Positions 9,441 to 17,630 of a DNA stretch of 64,000 nucleotides are shown piece after piece. Position 1 is the first letter of the stretch, and each line of letters begins with the position of its first letter. The DNA comes from Caulobacter sp. Root343. Its GTDB lineage: Bacteria > Pseudomonadota > Alphaproteobacteria > Caulobacterales > Caulobacteraceae. The position numbers and the translations under genes were made by a program. Under the pieces are notes generated by a model that was not told the DNA's origin, did not search any database, and was given only the letters and a program-made list of their open reading frames with translations. The stretch covers positions 356,829 to 420,828 of the forward strand of contig NZ_LMDF01000005.1 of the NCBI RefSeq assembly GCF_001425745.1, written 5' to 3'.

Positions 9441-9973
9441 GGTAAACTCCCCAGCGTCTCTGCGTGCGCATGCGGACATGCGCGATCCGGACTCACGGTG
9501 TGGAGTCCAGCTGGCCGGAGCTACGGACTTAATCGATCTGAGGTCAACGAACATTGCGAGCGTGAAATACGACGCCAAACGGCTGTCTCATTAAAGTCAC
9601 ATCGCCGTCGAACGGCAACGTGAAGACCTAATCCGTCTCTGATAATAGCTTCGAAGAGCAGTTTACTACTTCCAATAATAAAAAACACCACTCATCGTGG
9701 AAAAATGATGCATCAACCTGACCATCTTTTACTTGTATATAAAATACTGTACATTTGAATTGTCGTTTAGGGCACATACGTTTCCGCGTATCCGCACCGG
9801 TGACGGAATTTTTCTTCCACATTACGGATATGTAAGGCGGAAACCTGACGAACCCGTCGCAGGTCTTGGCAAGGACGCACCGCTCGAACGTCACCTCGCC
9901 CCATTCTGATTTACGCCGTTCGCGCGGCGCCGGCGCTTCAGAAAATGGCGCCCTGCTATCAGATTAAGCCGGT
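9441..9973. other. long AT-rich intergenic region
   Basis: About 530 bases between the minus-strand receptor and the nadA promoter. The core from about 9661 to 9780 is only about one third G+C, against about two thirds in the surrounding genes. A minus-strand frame at 9628-9894 (88 codons, GTG start, five Cys) crosses it, but it resembles nothing I know and has no convincing ribosome binding site, so I do not call it a gene. The region probably holds the receptor promoter and may hide a small RNA. Confidence 0.5.
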
Positions 9974-10001
9974 TTGCATTCCGCGCCGCACGGTCTATAT
10001 G
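9974..10001 (+). promoter_or_regulatory. candidate sigma70 promoter of nadABC
   Basis: TTGCAT at 9974-9979 and TATATG at 9996-10001 are separated by 16 bases, which places transcription start near 10008, just before the first operator-like palindrome. Confidence 0.5.
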
Positions 10002-10015
10002 TGTCGGGAAGGTTT

Positions 10016-10030
10016 TGCTCACTTTCAGCA
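10016..10030 (+). promoter_or_regulatory. nad operator-like site 1 (imperfect palindrome)
   Basis: TGCTCACTTTCAGCA matches the perfect palindrome at 10108-10122 except for one base. It lies just downstream of the predicted transcription start, where a bound repressor would block initiation or early elongation. Alphaproteobacterial nad operons are known to be repressed by NadQ-type regulators, but I cannot confirm the motif match here. Confidence 0.55.
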
Positions 10031-10038
10031 TAACCAGG

Positions 10039-10094
10039 ACGCCGGGCCGTCCGAAAGCTCCCCAGGGGAGCTCAAGCGGGCCCCGGCGTTTTTT
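10039..10094 (+). terminator. terminator-like hairpin in the nadA leader (possible attenuator)
   Basis: ACGCCGGG (10039-10046) pairs with CCCGGCGT (10082-10089). It encloses a second perfect hairpin, AGCTCCC/GGGAGCT (10056-10062 and 10066-10072), and six T residues follow (10089-10094). No plus-strand gene ends upstream, so the structure sits in the leader of nadA, 42 bases before its ATG. Confidence 0.7.
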
Positions 10095-10107
10095 GAGGCC
10101 CTGGAAA

Positions 10108-10122
10108 TGCTCACTTTGAGCA
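10108..10122 (+). promoter_or_regulatory. nad operator-like site 2 (perfect palindrome)
   Basis: TGCTCA-CTT-TGAGCA is a perfect inverted repeat, 14 bases before the nadA ATG and immediately before its ribosome binding site (GGAGGA). It is the better of two copies that flank the leader hairpin. Confidence 0.6.
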
Positions 10123-10136
10123 TAACGGAGGATCAG

Positions 10137-11240
10137 ATGGCTGACGGGTTCGCCACCCCCCAAGAACGGGGCCCATTCGAGTTCACCGCCGAGATCGAGG
10201 CGGCGACCGCCGGGATCTGGGACAAGGTCAAGCATCACGTCACCCCGATGGAGTGGCGGGCCCAAGCGCCGCTGATCGCCGAGATCAACCGCCTGAAGCG
10301 CGAGAAGAACGCCGCGATCCTGGCCCACAACTACATGACGCCGGACATCTTCCACGGCGTCGGCGACTTCGTGGGCGACAGCCTGGCCCTGGCCCGCGAG
10401 GCGGCCAAGAGCGACGCGGCGATCATCGTCCAGGCCGGCGTGCACTTCATGGCCGAGACCAGCAAGGTCCTCTCCCCCGAAAAGAAGATCCTGATCCCGG
10501 ACCTCAAGGCCGGCTGCAGCCTGGCCTCCTCGATCACCGGCGCCGACGTGCGGCTTATCAAGCAGCGCTATCCGGGCGTGCCGGTCGTCACCTATGTCAA
10601 CACTACGGCCGACGTGAAGGCCGAGACCGACATCTGCTGCACCAGCGCCAACGCCGTGCAGGTGGTCGAGTGGGCCGCCAAGGAATGGGGGACCGACAAG
10701 GTCATCCTGATCCCCGACGAGTTCCTGGCTCGCAACGTCGCCCGCCAGACGGACGTCAAGATCATCGCCTGGGCCGGCCATTGCGAGGTGCACAAGCGCT
10801 TCACGGTCAGCGACATCGCCGACATGCGCGCGGCTTGGCCGAACGCCGAGGTGCTGGCCCACCCCGAGTGCCCGGCCGAGATCCTGGAGGCGGCCGACTT
10901 CGCCGGCTCGACGGCGGCGATGAATGACTATGTGGCGGCCCGCAAGCCGGCCCAGGTGGTGCTGATCACCGAGTGCTCGATGGCCAGCAACGTCCAGGCC
11001 GAGAGCCCGCTGACCCAGTTCATCGGCCCCTGCAACATGTGCCCGCACATGAAGCGGATCACGCTCCAGAACATCTACGACGCCCTCGTCCACGAGCAGT
11101 ACGAGGTCACCGTCGACGCCGACGTCATCGACCGCGCTCGCCTGGCCGTGCAGCGGATGATCGACCTGCCGCCGCCGGCGGTTCCGGCGCGCTACGACCT
11201 GGTCAAGGCCCGGCATCACGTGGACGTGGAGCTGATTTAA
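10137..11240 (+). CDS. nadA: quinolinate synthase
   Basis: 367 residues. It condenses iminoaspartate with dihydroxyacetone phosphate to quinolinate, the second step of de novo NAD synthesis, and is a cytoplasmic [4Fe-4S] enzyme. The three cluster cysteines are visible in LKAGCSLASS, AHPECPAEI and CNMCPHMKRI; AHNYMTPDI and GDSLALAREA are also typical. The ATG at 10137 is chosen for its strong GGAGGA site and because the family begins near here; the frame is open back to 9945 through the regulatory leader, which cannot be coding. It is first gene of nadABC, and a repeat-filled gap of 157 bases separates it from nadB. Confidence 0.95.
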   Translation: MADGFATPQERGPFEFTAEIEAATAGIWDKVKHHVTPMEWRAQAPLIAEINRLKREKNAAILAHNYMTPDIFHGVGDFVGDSLALAREAAKSDAAIIVQAGVHFMAETSKVLSPEKKILIPDLKAGCSLASSITGADVRLIKQRYPGVPVVTYVNTTADVKAETDICCTSANAVQVVEWAAKEWGTDKVILIPDEFLARNVARQTDVKIIAWAGHCEVHKRFTVSDIADMRAAWPNAEVLAHPECPAEILEAADFAGSTAAMNDYVAARKPAQVVLITECSMASNVQAESPLTQFIGPCNMCPHMKRITLQNIYDALVHEQYEVTVDADVIDRARLAVQRMIDLPPPAVPARYDLVKARHHVDVELI

Positions 11241-11249
11241 CGAGTTTGG

Positions 11250-11387
11250 TCCCCTTCCCCCCAATTCTTCCTGGAGAGGGGCGGGGAAGGTGGCCGCGAA
11301 GCGGTCGGATGGGGGTGTGGGCGCTGAGGTTTGCAGCCGGCGCTGACACCCCCACCCCAACCCCTCCCCGCAAGGGGGAGGGGCTTT
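11250..11387. repeat. palindromic G/C-rich intergenic repeat between nadA and nadB
   Basis: G-rich and C-rich inverted segments (GGAAGGTGG with GCGAAGCGGTC, later CACCCCCACCCC and CCCTCCCCGCAAGGGGGAGG) of the kind repeated at 37.5, 39.2, 42.4, 47.1, 57.5 and 63.2 kb. Here it lies inside an operon. Confidence 0.7.
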
Positions 11388-11397
11388 GGAGTAAGTG

Positions 11398-12912
11398 ATG
11401 ATCGAACGCGTAACCTTCGACGGCCCCGTCATCCTCGGGGCCGGTCTCGCCGGCCTCAGCGCCGCCCTCGCGGCGAAGACGGCGCTCGTGCTGTCGCCGA
11501 CGCCGCTGGCGACCGGCTGTTCCAGCGCCTGGGCGCAGGGCGGCATGGCGGCGGCGCTGGCCGGCGACGACAGCCCGGCCCTGCACGCGGCCGACACCAT
11601 CGCCGCCGGGGCCGGCCTCTGCGATCCCGAGGCGGTGGAACTGCTGACCGAGCAAGGTCCGCAGGCCGTCCGCGACCTCGCCGCCCAGGGCGCGCCCTTC
11701 GATCGCAAAAGCGGTGACGACTTCGTGCTCAGCCTCGAGGCGGCCCACTCGCGCGCCCGGGTCGCCCGGGTCGGCGGCGACGGAGCCGGGGCCGCGATCA
11801 TGGCCGCCGTCATCGCCACGGTCCGCGCCACGCCCGCGATCGAGATCCGCGAGAACGCCCGCGCGCGCCGGCTGCTGCAGGACGTGACGGGCCGCGTGGT
11901 CGGGGTGCTCGCCGAGATCGACGGCGCGCTGGTCGAGATCCGCGCCAAGGCGGTGATCCTGGCCACCGGCGGCGTCGGCGGCCTCTACGCCGTCACCACC
12001 ACCCCCGCCGAGGTGCGCGGCGAGGGCCTGGGCCTGGCCGCCCTGGCCGGCGCGACGATCGCCGACCCCGAGTTCGTACAGTTCCACCCGACCGCCATCG
12101 ACATCGGCCGCGACCCCGCGCCGCTGGCCACCGAGGCCCTACGCGGCGAAGGCTCCATTCTCCGGAATAGAGACCGCCGCGCCTTCATGGCCGACTACCA
12201 TCCGGCCAAGGAGCTGGCCCCGCGCGACGTGGTGGCCCGCGCCATCCACGCCGAGCGCGCGGCCGGTCGCGGCGCGTTCCTGGACGCCACCGAAGCGGTC
12301 GGGGCCCACTTCCCGCACGAGTTCCCGGCCGTGTTCGAGGCTTGCCAAAGCGCCGGCATCGACCCGCGCCGCGAGATGATCCCGGTCACCCCGGCCGTGC
12401 ACTATCACATGGGCGGCGTCGCCACCGACCTGGACGGCCGCGCCAGCCTGCCGGGGCTCTACGCCGCCGGCGAATGCGCCTCGACCGGGGTGCAGGGAGC
12501 CAATCGCCTGGCCTCCAACAGCCTGCTGGAAGCGGCGGTGTTCGGGACCCGCGCCGGCCGCGCGGCGGCGGCGGAAGGTGTCGAGGGCGGCCAGCCGCTC
12601 AGCCTGGAGCCCCTGCCCGACCTGCCGGACGCGGCGCTGCAGATCCTGCGCAAGGCCATGAGCCGTGACGCCGGCGTAGTGCGCGACGCCGCCGGCTTGG
12701 CCCGCCTGCTGGGTCAGATCGAAGCCCTGGAGCCGGCCTACGGGCCCTGCCCCACGGTCGTCGCCGCGCGGCTGATCGTCGAGGCGGCCCTGGCCCGCCG
12801 CGAAAGCCGGGGCGGCCACTTCCGCGCCGACTTCCCGGCGACCGCCGAACCCGCACGCACCTTCGTGACCTGGGAGAGCGCGGACGCCGCCGTCCGCTAC
12901 GCCGCCGAATGA
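11398..12912 (+). CDS. nadB: L-aspartate oxidase
   Basis: 504 residues. This FAD-dependent flavoprotein oxidises L-aspartate to iminoaspartate, which NadA uses. The Rossmann motif GAGLAGLSAALAA is near residues 12-24. Family signatures are SSAWAQGGMAAAL, the HSRARVARVGGDG segment, EFVQFHPTAI, LRGEGSILRN, HYHMGGV and GANRLASNSLLEA, where an Arg and a His contact the substrate in the succinate dehydrogenase/fumarate reductase fold. Start ATG at 11398, with an overlapping GTG at 11395. The gene overlaps nadC by four bases (ATGA), indicating translational coupling. Confidence 0.95.
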   Translation: MIERVTFDGPVILGAGLAGLSAALAAKTALVLSPTPLATGCSSAWAQGGMAAALAGDDSPALHAADTIAAGAGLCDPEAVELLTEQGPQAVRDLAAQGAPFDRKSGDDFVLSLEAAHSRARVARVGGDGAGAAIMAAVIATVRATPAIEIRENARARRLLQDVTGRVVGVLAEIDGALVEIRAKAVILATGGVGGLYAVTTTPAEVRGEGLGLAALAGATIADPEFVQFHPTAIDIGRDPAPLATEALRGEGSILRNRDRRAFMADYHPAKELAPRDVVARAIHAERAAGRGAFLDATEAVGAHFPHEFPAVFEACQSAGIDPRREMIPVTPAVHYHMGGVATDLDGRASLPGLYAAGECASTGVQGANRLASNSLLEAAVFGTRAGRAAAAEGVEGGQPLSLEPLPDLPDAALQILRKAMSRDAGVVRDAAGLARLLGQIEALEPAYGPCPTVVAARLIVEAALARRESRGGHFRADFPATAEPARTFVTWESADAAVRYAAE

Positions 12913-13757
12913 CCATTTCTCCCCTGGACGACCTCCTCGTCCGCCCGATCGTCGACCTCGCCCTGGCAGAGGACCTGGGCCGCGCCGGCGACATCACCGG
13001 CCAGGCCTGCATTGATCCCGACGCCCGCCTGTCGGTGGTCTGGGCCAGCCGCCAGGACGGCCGGATCTCGGGCCTGTCCTGCGCCCGCTTGGCGCTGGCC
13101 GCGCTCGATCCGACGGCCAGTTTCGAACCGTGGGTCGCCGACGGCTCGGACGCCGAGCCCGGCACGGTCCTGGCCCGCGCCGAGGGCAACGCCCGGGCCG
13201 TGCTGATCGCCGAGCGCACGGGCCTGAACCTGCTGGGCCGGCTCTCCGGGATCGCCACCCTGACCCGCGCCTATGTCCGCCTGGTCGAGGGAACGCTTGC
13301 GACCATCGTCGACACCCGCAAGACCACGCCGGGCCTGCGCGCGCTCGAGAAGTACGCGGTGCGCTGCGGCGGCGGGGTCAACCACCGCTTCGGCCTCGAC
13401 GACGCCATCCTGATCAAGGACAACCACGTCGTCGCCTGCGGCGGGGTCGGCGAGGCCGTCCGCCGGGCCCGCGCCCACGCCGGACACCTCGTGAAGGTCG
13501 AGGTCGAGGTCGATGGCCTGGACCAGCTGGAAGAGGCCCTGAAGCACGGACCCGACGTGGTGATGCTGGATAATTTCAGCCTCGACGACCTGCGCGCGGC
13601 CGTCAGCCTGGCCAGGGGCCGGGCGGTGCTGGAGGCCTCGGGCGGGGTCAATCTGACCACCGTCCGGGCCATCGCCGAGACGGGCGTCGACGTGATCAGC
13701 GTCGGGGCGCTGACCCACTCGGCGCCGGTGCTGGATATCGGGCTGGACGCGAGCTAG
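12909..13757 (+). CDS. nadC: nicotinate-nucleotide pyrophosphorylase (carboxylating)
   Basis: 282 residues. It converts quinolinate and PRPP to nicotinate mononucleotide and closes the de novo NAD branch. Hallmarks are the helix [18 protein letters not shown], the active-site loop [20 protein letters not shown] and [15 protein letters not shown], followed by VEVEVD, DVVMLDN and LEASGGV of the barrel. Its start overlaps the nadB stop. It is the last gene of the operon; a hairpin (CCCTCTCTC-TTA-GAGAGAGGG, 13772-13792) follows between it and the convergent MAPEG gene. Confidence 0.96.
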   Translation: MTISPLDDLLVRPIVDLALAEDLGRAGDITGQACIDPDARLSVVWASRQDGRISGLSCARLALAALDPTASFEPWVADGSDAEPGTVLARAEGNARAVLIAERTGLNLLGRLSGIATLTRAYVRLVEGTLATIVDTRKTTPGLRALEKYAVRCGGGVNHRFGLDDAILIKDNHVVACGGVGEAVRRARAHAGHLVKVEVEVDGLDQLEEALKHGPDVVMLDNFSLDDLRAAVSLARGRAVLEASGGVNLTTVRAIAETGVDVISVGALTHSAPVLDIGLDAS

Positions 13758-13793
13758 CGGCAAAGCGAGCTCCCTCTCTCTTAGAGAGAGGGA

Positions 13794-14210
13794 TCAAAAG
13801 ATCTTCATCAGCTCCCGCACCACCATCGCCGCCAGCACCCCCGTCGACACCACGAACAGCAGGAACCGCAGCGTCACCAGGTTGACGCTGATCTGCAGCA
13901 GGCTGTGCAGCACGCGCACGCCGACATAGACCCAGGCGAAGTGCACGGCCATGCCGTCGGCGTGGCCCGCGACCTGGATGGCCAGGGCCGCCGCGTAGAA
14001 GATCGTCGGCTGCTCCATCAGGTGGTTGTAGTTGTCGGCCGCCTGCCGGACGTGGTCGGGCAGCACGTCCAGCGAGCCCGGAAACCGCGCGTCCTGCGGC
14101 TTGACCCCCGCCTTCTGCATGGCCGGAATCCGCTGGACGTACATCCAGACCCAGATCACCAGCGACCACCCCACCAGCGCCATCACCGGCGCGACCATCG
14201 AACTCTGCAT
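13794..14210 (-). CDS. MAPEG-family integral membrane protein
   Basis: 138 residues with four hydrophobic segments: a first helix near residues 5-25, then a loop containing PAMQKAGVKPQDARFPG, then three more helices. The sequence NYNHLMEQPTIFYAAALAIQ is the MAPEG (membrane-associated proteins in eicosanoid and glutathione metabolism) core. Members are small trimeric glutathione-binding proteins; the bacterial role is usually unknown. The gene follows pheA on the same strand after a 130-base gap with a G/C-rich hairpin, so it may have its own promoter. Confidence 0.8.
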   Translation of the reverse strand: MQSSMVAPVMALVGWSLVIWVWMYVQRIPAMQKAGVKPQDARFPGSLDVLPDHVRQAADNYNHLMEQPTIFYAAALAIQVAGHADGMAVHFAWVYVGVRVLHSLLQISVNLVTLRFLLFVVSTGVLAAMVVRELMKIF

Positions 14211-14340
14211 GGCTCCCTCCCCAGGGATTCTTGGTTTACCCGGGGAGCTAATCAGAGAACGCCGGTATCGGAAATGGTGACGCTTGGGGAAGGCGGAAAA
14301 CTTAGCTGCTCCCCCGCAACGCAGGGGAGGATTTATCTTG

Positions 14341-15192
14341 CTAGTTCCCCCGATCCCGGAACGGATCGGCCGGATAGACGCCCAGGATCTCGAAGCGCTC
14401 GGAGAAGAACTTCAGCTCGTCCAGGGCCAGGGCCAGGCTGCGGTCCTCGGGACGCCCGTCGACCTCGGCGTAGAAGAAGGTCGCGGTGAAGGCGCCGCCC
14501 TCCATGTAGCTTTCCAGCTTGGTCATGTTGACGCCGTTGGTCGCGAAGCCGCCCAGAGCCTTGTACAGGGCCGCCGGCAGGTTGCGGACCCGGAACACGA
14601 AGCTGGTCACGCAGCGGTGGGTGAATTCCGGGGCCGGCGGGGCCTTGTCGGCCGTCATCACCAGGAAGCGGGTGGTGTTGTGGCGCTCGTCCTCGATGTC
14701 GCTGGCCAGGATGTCGAGGCCATAGATCTCGGCCGCCAGGGCCGGGGCCACGGCGCCGCGGGTCGGGTCGGGCTTCAGGGCCAGAGCCTTGGCCGCGCCG
14801 GCGGTGTCGCCGGCCGCCTCGGTGGCCACGCCCAGCTTGTTCAGGCTGTTACGGCACTGGGCCAGGGCGATCGGCATCGAGGCGACGACCTTGATGTCCG
14901 ACAGCTTGACGCCCTTGTTGGCCATCAGCTGGAAGCGGATCGGCTTGAAGCGCTCGCCGATGATCTTCAGGCCCGAGGCCGGCAGCAGGTGGTGCACGTC
15001 GGCGACCCGGCCGGCGATCGAGTTCTCGATCGGGATCATGCCCAGCTCGCAGACACCGGTCTTGATCGCCTCGAAGGCCTCCTGGAACGTGGCGCAGGGA
15101 TAGGCCTCGTGCTCCGGGAAGTAGGTCCGGCACGCCTCGTGGCTGTTGGCGCCGGGCTCGCCCTGGAAGGCGATCTTCTTGAGGATGCTCAT
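14341..15192 (-). CDS. pheA: prephenate dehydratase
   Basis: 283 residues. It converts prephenate to phenylpyruvate in phenylalanine synthesis. The catalytic domain covers about residues 1-180, with FQGEPGANSH, MIPIENSIAGRV and the catalytic HNTTRF (Thr173-Thr174-Arg175). An ACT regulatory domain at about 190-270 (SFVFRVRNLPAALYKALGGF, then MTKLESYMEGG) should give phenylalanine feedback inhibition. There is no chorismate mutase domain, so this is the monofunctional type. It overlaps kdsB by four bases and forms a two-gene operon with it. Confidence 0.94.
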   Translation of the reverse strand: MSILKKIAFQGEPGANSHEACRTYFPEHEAYPCATFQEAFEAIKTGVCELGMIPIENSIAGRVADVHHLLPASGLKIIGERFKPIRFQLMANKGVKLSDIKVVASMPIALAQCRNSLNKLGVATEAAGDTAGAAKALALKPDPTRGAVAPALAAEIYGLDILASDIEDERHNTTRFLVMTADKAPPAPEFTHRCVTSFVFRVRNLPAALYKALGGFATNGVNMTKLESYMEGGAFTATFFYAEVDGRPEDRSLALALDELKFFSERFEILGVYPADPFRDRGN

Positions 15193-15926
15193 GCGGTTTC
15201 CTGGGCCTGCTTACGGGCCGCTGCGAGATCGGAGGGATTGTCGACGGAAATCGGGGCCTCGGCGGCCACGGCGGCGCGGATCGTCAGGCCCAGCTCCATG
15301 GCGCGCAGTTGCTCCAGCTTCTCGCGCTTTTCGAGGGCGGAGGGCGAGGCGTCGTTGAACACCACCAGCGCCTCGCGGCGATAGCCGTAGATGCCGATGT
15401 GGCGCCATACCGGGCCGTCGCCATAAAGGGTGGAGCGGGTGAAGTAGAGCGCGCGGCCGCTTTGGCCGTCGTCCTCCATGGCCAGCACGGCCTTGACGAC
15501 GTCGGGATTGGCGCGGTCGGCCGGCGAGGCCTCGGGCGCGACGACGGTGGCGATGTCGGCGTCGTCGAACTCCTTAAGTATTCGCGCGCAGTCGCTCAGC
15601 ACGGCCGGATCGACGAAGGGCATGTCGCCCTGCAGGTTGATGACCACGTCGTGTTCGAACTCCGGATCGAGCACGGCCAGCGCCGCCAGGATCCGGTCCG
15701 AGCCGGACGGCAGGTCGGGGTCGGTCAGCACCGCCGTTCCGCCAGCCTTTTGAACCGCCTCGACGATTTCGGGATCGCCGGCCGCCACGGCCACGGGGCC
15801 GATGTTCGCCTTCAGGGCCTGGTTGAGAACCCGGACGATCATCGGAACGCCGCCGATCTCCGCCAGCGGCTTGCCCGGCAGGCGCGTCGCCGCCATCCGC
15901 GCGGGGATCAGGACGATCGGGTTCAT
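15189..15926 (-). CDS. kdsB: 3-deoxy-manno-octulosonate cytidylyltransferase (CMP-Kdo synthetase)
   Basis: 245 residues. It activates Kdo with CTP for lipopolysaccharide inner-core assembly. Recognisable motifs are IPARMAATRLPGKPL for nucleotide binding, DPDLPSGSDRI, VINLQGDMPFVDP, and the sugar-binding region WRHIGIYGYRREAL. The ORF starts ATG at 15926 and overlaps pheA at its end (ATGA). Pairing of kdsB with pheA joins envelope and amino-acid synthesis in one transcript without a biochemical link. Upstream lies a 164-base divergent region shared with the cytochrome gene. Confidence 0.94.
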   Translation of the reverse strand: MNPIVLIPARMAATRLPGKPLAEIGGVPMIVRVLNQALKANIGPVAVAAGDPEIVEAVQKAGGTAVLTDPDLPSGSDRILAALAVLDPEFEHDVVINLQGDMPFVDPAVLSDCARILKEFDDADIATVVAPEASPADRANPDVVKAVLAMEDDGQSGRALYFTRSTLYGDGPVWRHIGIYGYRREALVVFNDASPSALEKREKLEQLRAMELGLTIRAAVAAEAPISVDNPSDLAAARKQAQETA

Positions 15927-16090
15927 GGGTTCGTGGCCTCAATTGTTTGCTGCCCGGTTGCGCGAGGGGCGGTAGCGTGTAAGAGACGCGAGCGCAACAT
16001 GACGCGCGTTCGGGACTCGTCCTGGCGATTCCGACGCGCTGGTTTCAAGCCCGCCCTGGGGTGGGCCGACAAGAGGCTGACTAGGCTGAA

Positions 16091-16786
16091 ATGAGCGACC
16101 TGACGTTCAACAAGATCGCTGGCGGCGTGCTGCTGACCGGCCTCGTTATTTTCGGTCTGCGGGAAGCGTCGGACATCGTCTTCAAGAAGCATGAAGTCGA
16201 GAAGGCCGGCTACGAGATCGCGGTCCAGGAAGAGTCGGCCGGCGGCGGCGAAGTCGCCGACACTCCGCCGGATTGGGCCGCTGTCCTGACCCCGGCCAAC
16301 GTGGCCGCCGGCGCCGCCGTCTCGGCCAAGTGCGCGGCCTGCCACAAGCTGGACGCCTCGAACGCCAACGCCACCGGCCCCGGCCTGTGGGACGTGCTGG
16401 GCCGCAAGCCGGCCGCGCATCCGGGCTACAACTATTCGGGCGCGATGAAGGACTTCGCCGGCAAGCAGCCGGTGTGGGACTACGACGCCCTGTACACCTT
16501 CCTGAAGGCGCCCGGTAAGGACGTCCCCGGCACCAACATGACCTTCGTGGGTCTGAAGAAGCCGGAAGACCGCATCGCGATGATCGCCTACCTGCACAGC
16601 CTGGGTTCGAAGCTGCCGGTGCCGCCGCCGCGTCCGGCCGCCGCCGCCGCTGCTCCGGCCGCTGGCGCTCCGGCCGACGCCGCTGCTCCGGCCGCCCCGG
16701 GCGGCGCGACGGCTCCGGCCCCCGGCGCCGCCACGGCCCCGGCCGCGCCGGCCGCCGGTGGGAACACCGCGCCGCCGAAGGCCTAA
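16091..16786 (+). CDS. membrane-anchored c-type cytochrome (CycM-like)
   Basis: 231 residues. A single N-terminal helix (GGVLLTGLVIFGL) anchors the protein without a cleavable signal. One class I cytochrome c domain spans about residues 60-170, with haem motif CAACH (Cys81, Cys84, His85), GPGLWDVLGRKPA and the distal Met150 in GTNMTF. Anchored cytochromes of this type in alphaproteobacteria carry electrons from the bc1 complex to the cytochrome c oxidase. The last 55 residues are an Ala/Pro-rich low-complexity tail of unknown role. A terminator follows directly. Confident of the class, less of the exact orthologue. Confidence 0.88.
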   Translation: MSDLTFNKIAGGVLLTGLVIFGLREASDIVFKKHEVEKAGYEIAVQEESAGGGEVADTPPDWAAVLTPANVAAGAAVSAKCAACHKLDASNANATGPGLWDVLGRKPAAHPGYNYSGAMKDFAGKQPVWDYDALYTFLKAPGKDVPGTNMTFVGLKKPEDRIAMIAYLHSLGSKLPVPPPRPAAAAAAPAAGAPADAAAPAAPGGATAPAPGAATAPAAPAAGGNTAPPKA

Positions 16787-16810
16787 TCGCCCCAAGCGCT
16801 GAAATCGAAG

Positions 16811-16845
16811 AGGCCGCGAAGCGCAAGCTCCGCGGCCTTTTTGTT
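16811..16845 (+). terminator. intrinsic terminator of the cytochrome gene
   Basis: AGGCCGCG and CGCGGCCT form the outer stem, with an inner AAGC/GCTC region, followed by TTTTTGTT, 24 bases after the stop codon. Confidence 0.85.
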
Positions 16846-16850
16846 GGCGC

Positions 16851-17630
16851 CTATCCTCGCCGCGCCATCCACCCGGCCGCCAGCTCCGGCCAGGCCGCCT
16901 GGGTCCCGTCCAGCGCGCGCAGGGCGAAGCCGTGCGGGGCGGCGCCGAACACGTGGGCGTCCAGGTCTAGGCCCGCGTCGCGGGCGGTGCGGATGAAGTT
17001 CAGCGCGTGCTCGATCGGCACGGCCTCGTCGTGCAGGGCATAGGCCAGGAACACCGGGCAGCGGGGCACGCCGTGCGGTTCGGCCGCCAGACCGATCGGC
17101 CAGGCGTCGTAGAAGGCCTGCTTCTGCGGCGGCGGATAGTCGGGCTTGCCGGCCGGCGCCTTGTGGTCGCTGTGATTGGCGTTGATCGGCGCATAGGCGA
17201 TCAGCAGGCCGGCGGCGTTCACACCCGGCTGGCAAGCGATGGCGCCCGCCAGATGGCCGCCGGACGACAGGCCCAGCACGAACAGCGGCAGGTCGCGGCC
17301 GATCTGGTTCAAGGCCGCCAAACCGTCGGTGAGGGCCACGTCCTCGGGCCAGACCTCGCCGTCACCCGGCGCGCCGGGCAAGCGATGGACCAGCACGAAG
17401 GCGTCGTAGCCCAGGCCGTTGAGCCACTGGGCGACTTCGGTCCCCTCGCGGTCGTGCATCAGCCGCAGATAGCCGCCGCCGGGACAGACCAGCACCCGAC
17501 CCTTCGGCGCGGCGACGCGATAGGCGTGCAGCTCGCCGCGCGAGACCTGCTCGATCACGCGATCGGGGAGCTCTCCTCGCAGGACGTTGGCGGCTCCGGG
17601 ACTGAGCGGGATCACCTCGGGTCCGATCAC
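16851..17630 (-). CDS. alpha/beta hydrolase (esterase/lipase type)
   Basis: 259 residues of an alpha/beta-hydrolase fold. The oxyanion motif is CPGGGYLRL. The nucleophile elbow GLSSGGHLAG has its Ser at the centre, the acid Asp is in ALHDEAVP, and the catalytic His is in APHGFAL. It has no signal peptide and should be cytoplasmic. The pattern resembles carbohydrate- or xylan-acetyl esterases (BD-FAE-like), but the substrate is unknown. The GTG start at 17630 overlaps the stop of the NlpC/P60 gene by four bases (GTGA), so it is the third gene of a coupled set. Confidence 0.85.
   Translation of the reverse strand: MIGPEVIPLSPGAANVLRGELPDRVIEQVSRGELHAYRVAAPKGRVLVCPGGGYLRLMHDREGTEVAQWLNGLGYDAFVLVHRLPGAPGDGEVWPEDVALTDGLAALNQIGRDLPLFVLGLSSGGHLAGAIACQPGVNAAGLLIAYAPINANHSDHKAPAGKPDYPPPQKQAFYDAWPIGLAAEPHGVPRCPVFLAYALHDEAVPIEHALNFIRTARDAGLDLDAHVFGAAPHGFALRALDGTQAAWPELAAGWMARRG

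Noticed and set aside
9628..9894. 88-codon minus-strand frame in the AT-rich gap
   Set aside because: GTG start with no proper ribosome binding site, no recognisable family and composition driven by AT-rich DNA.
9945..10136. N-terminal extension of nadA in the same frame
   Set aside because: It runs through the promoter, hairpin and operator sites; the strong GGAGGA site and family start point to 10137.
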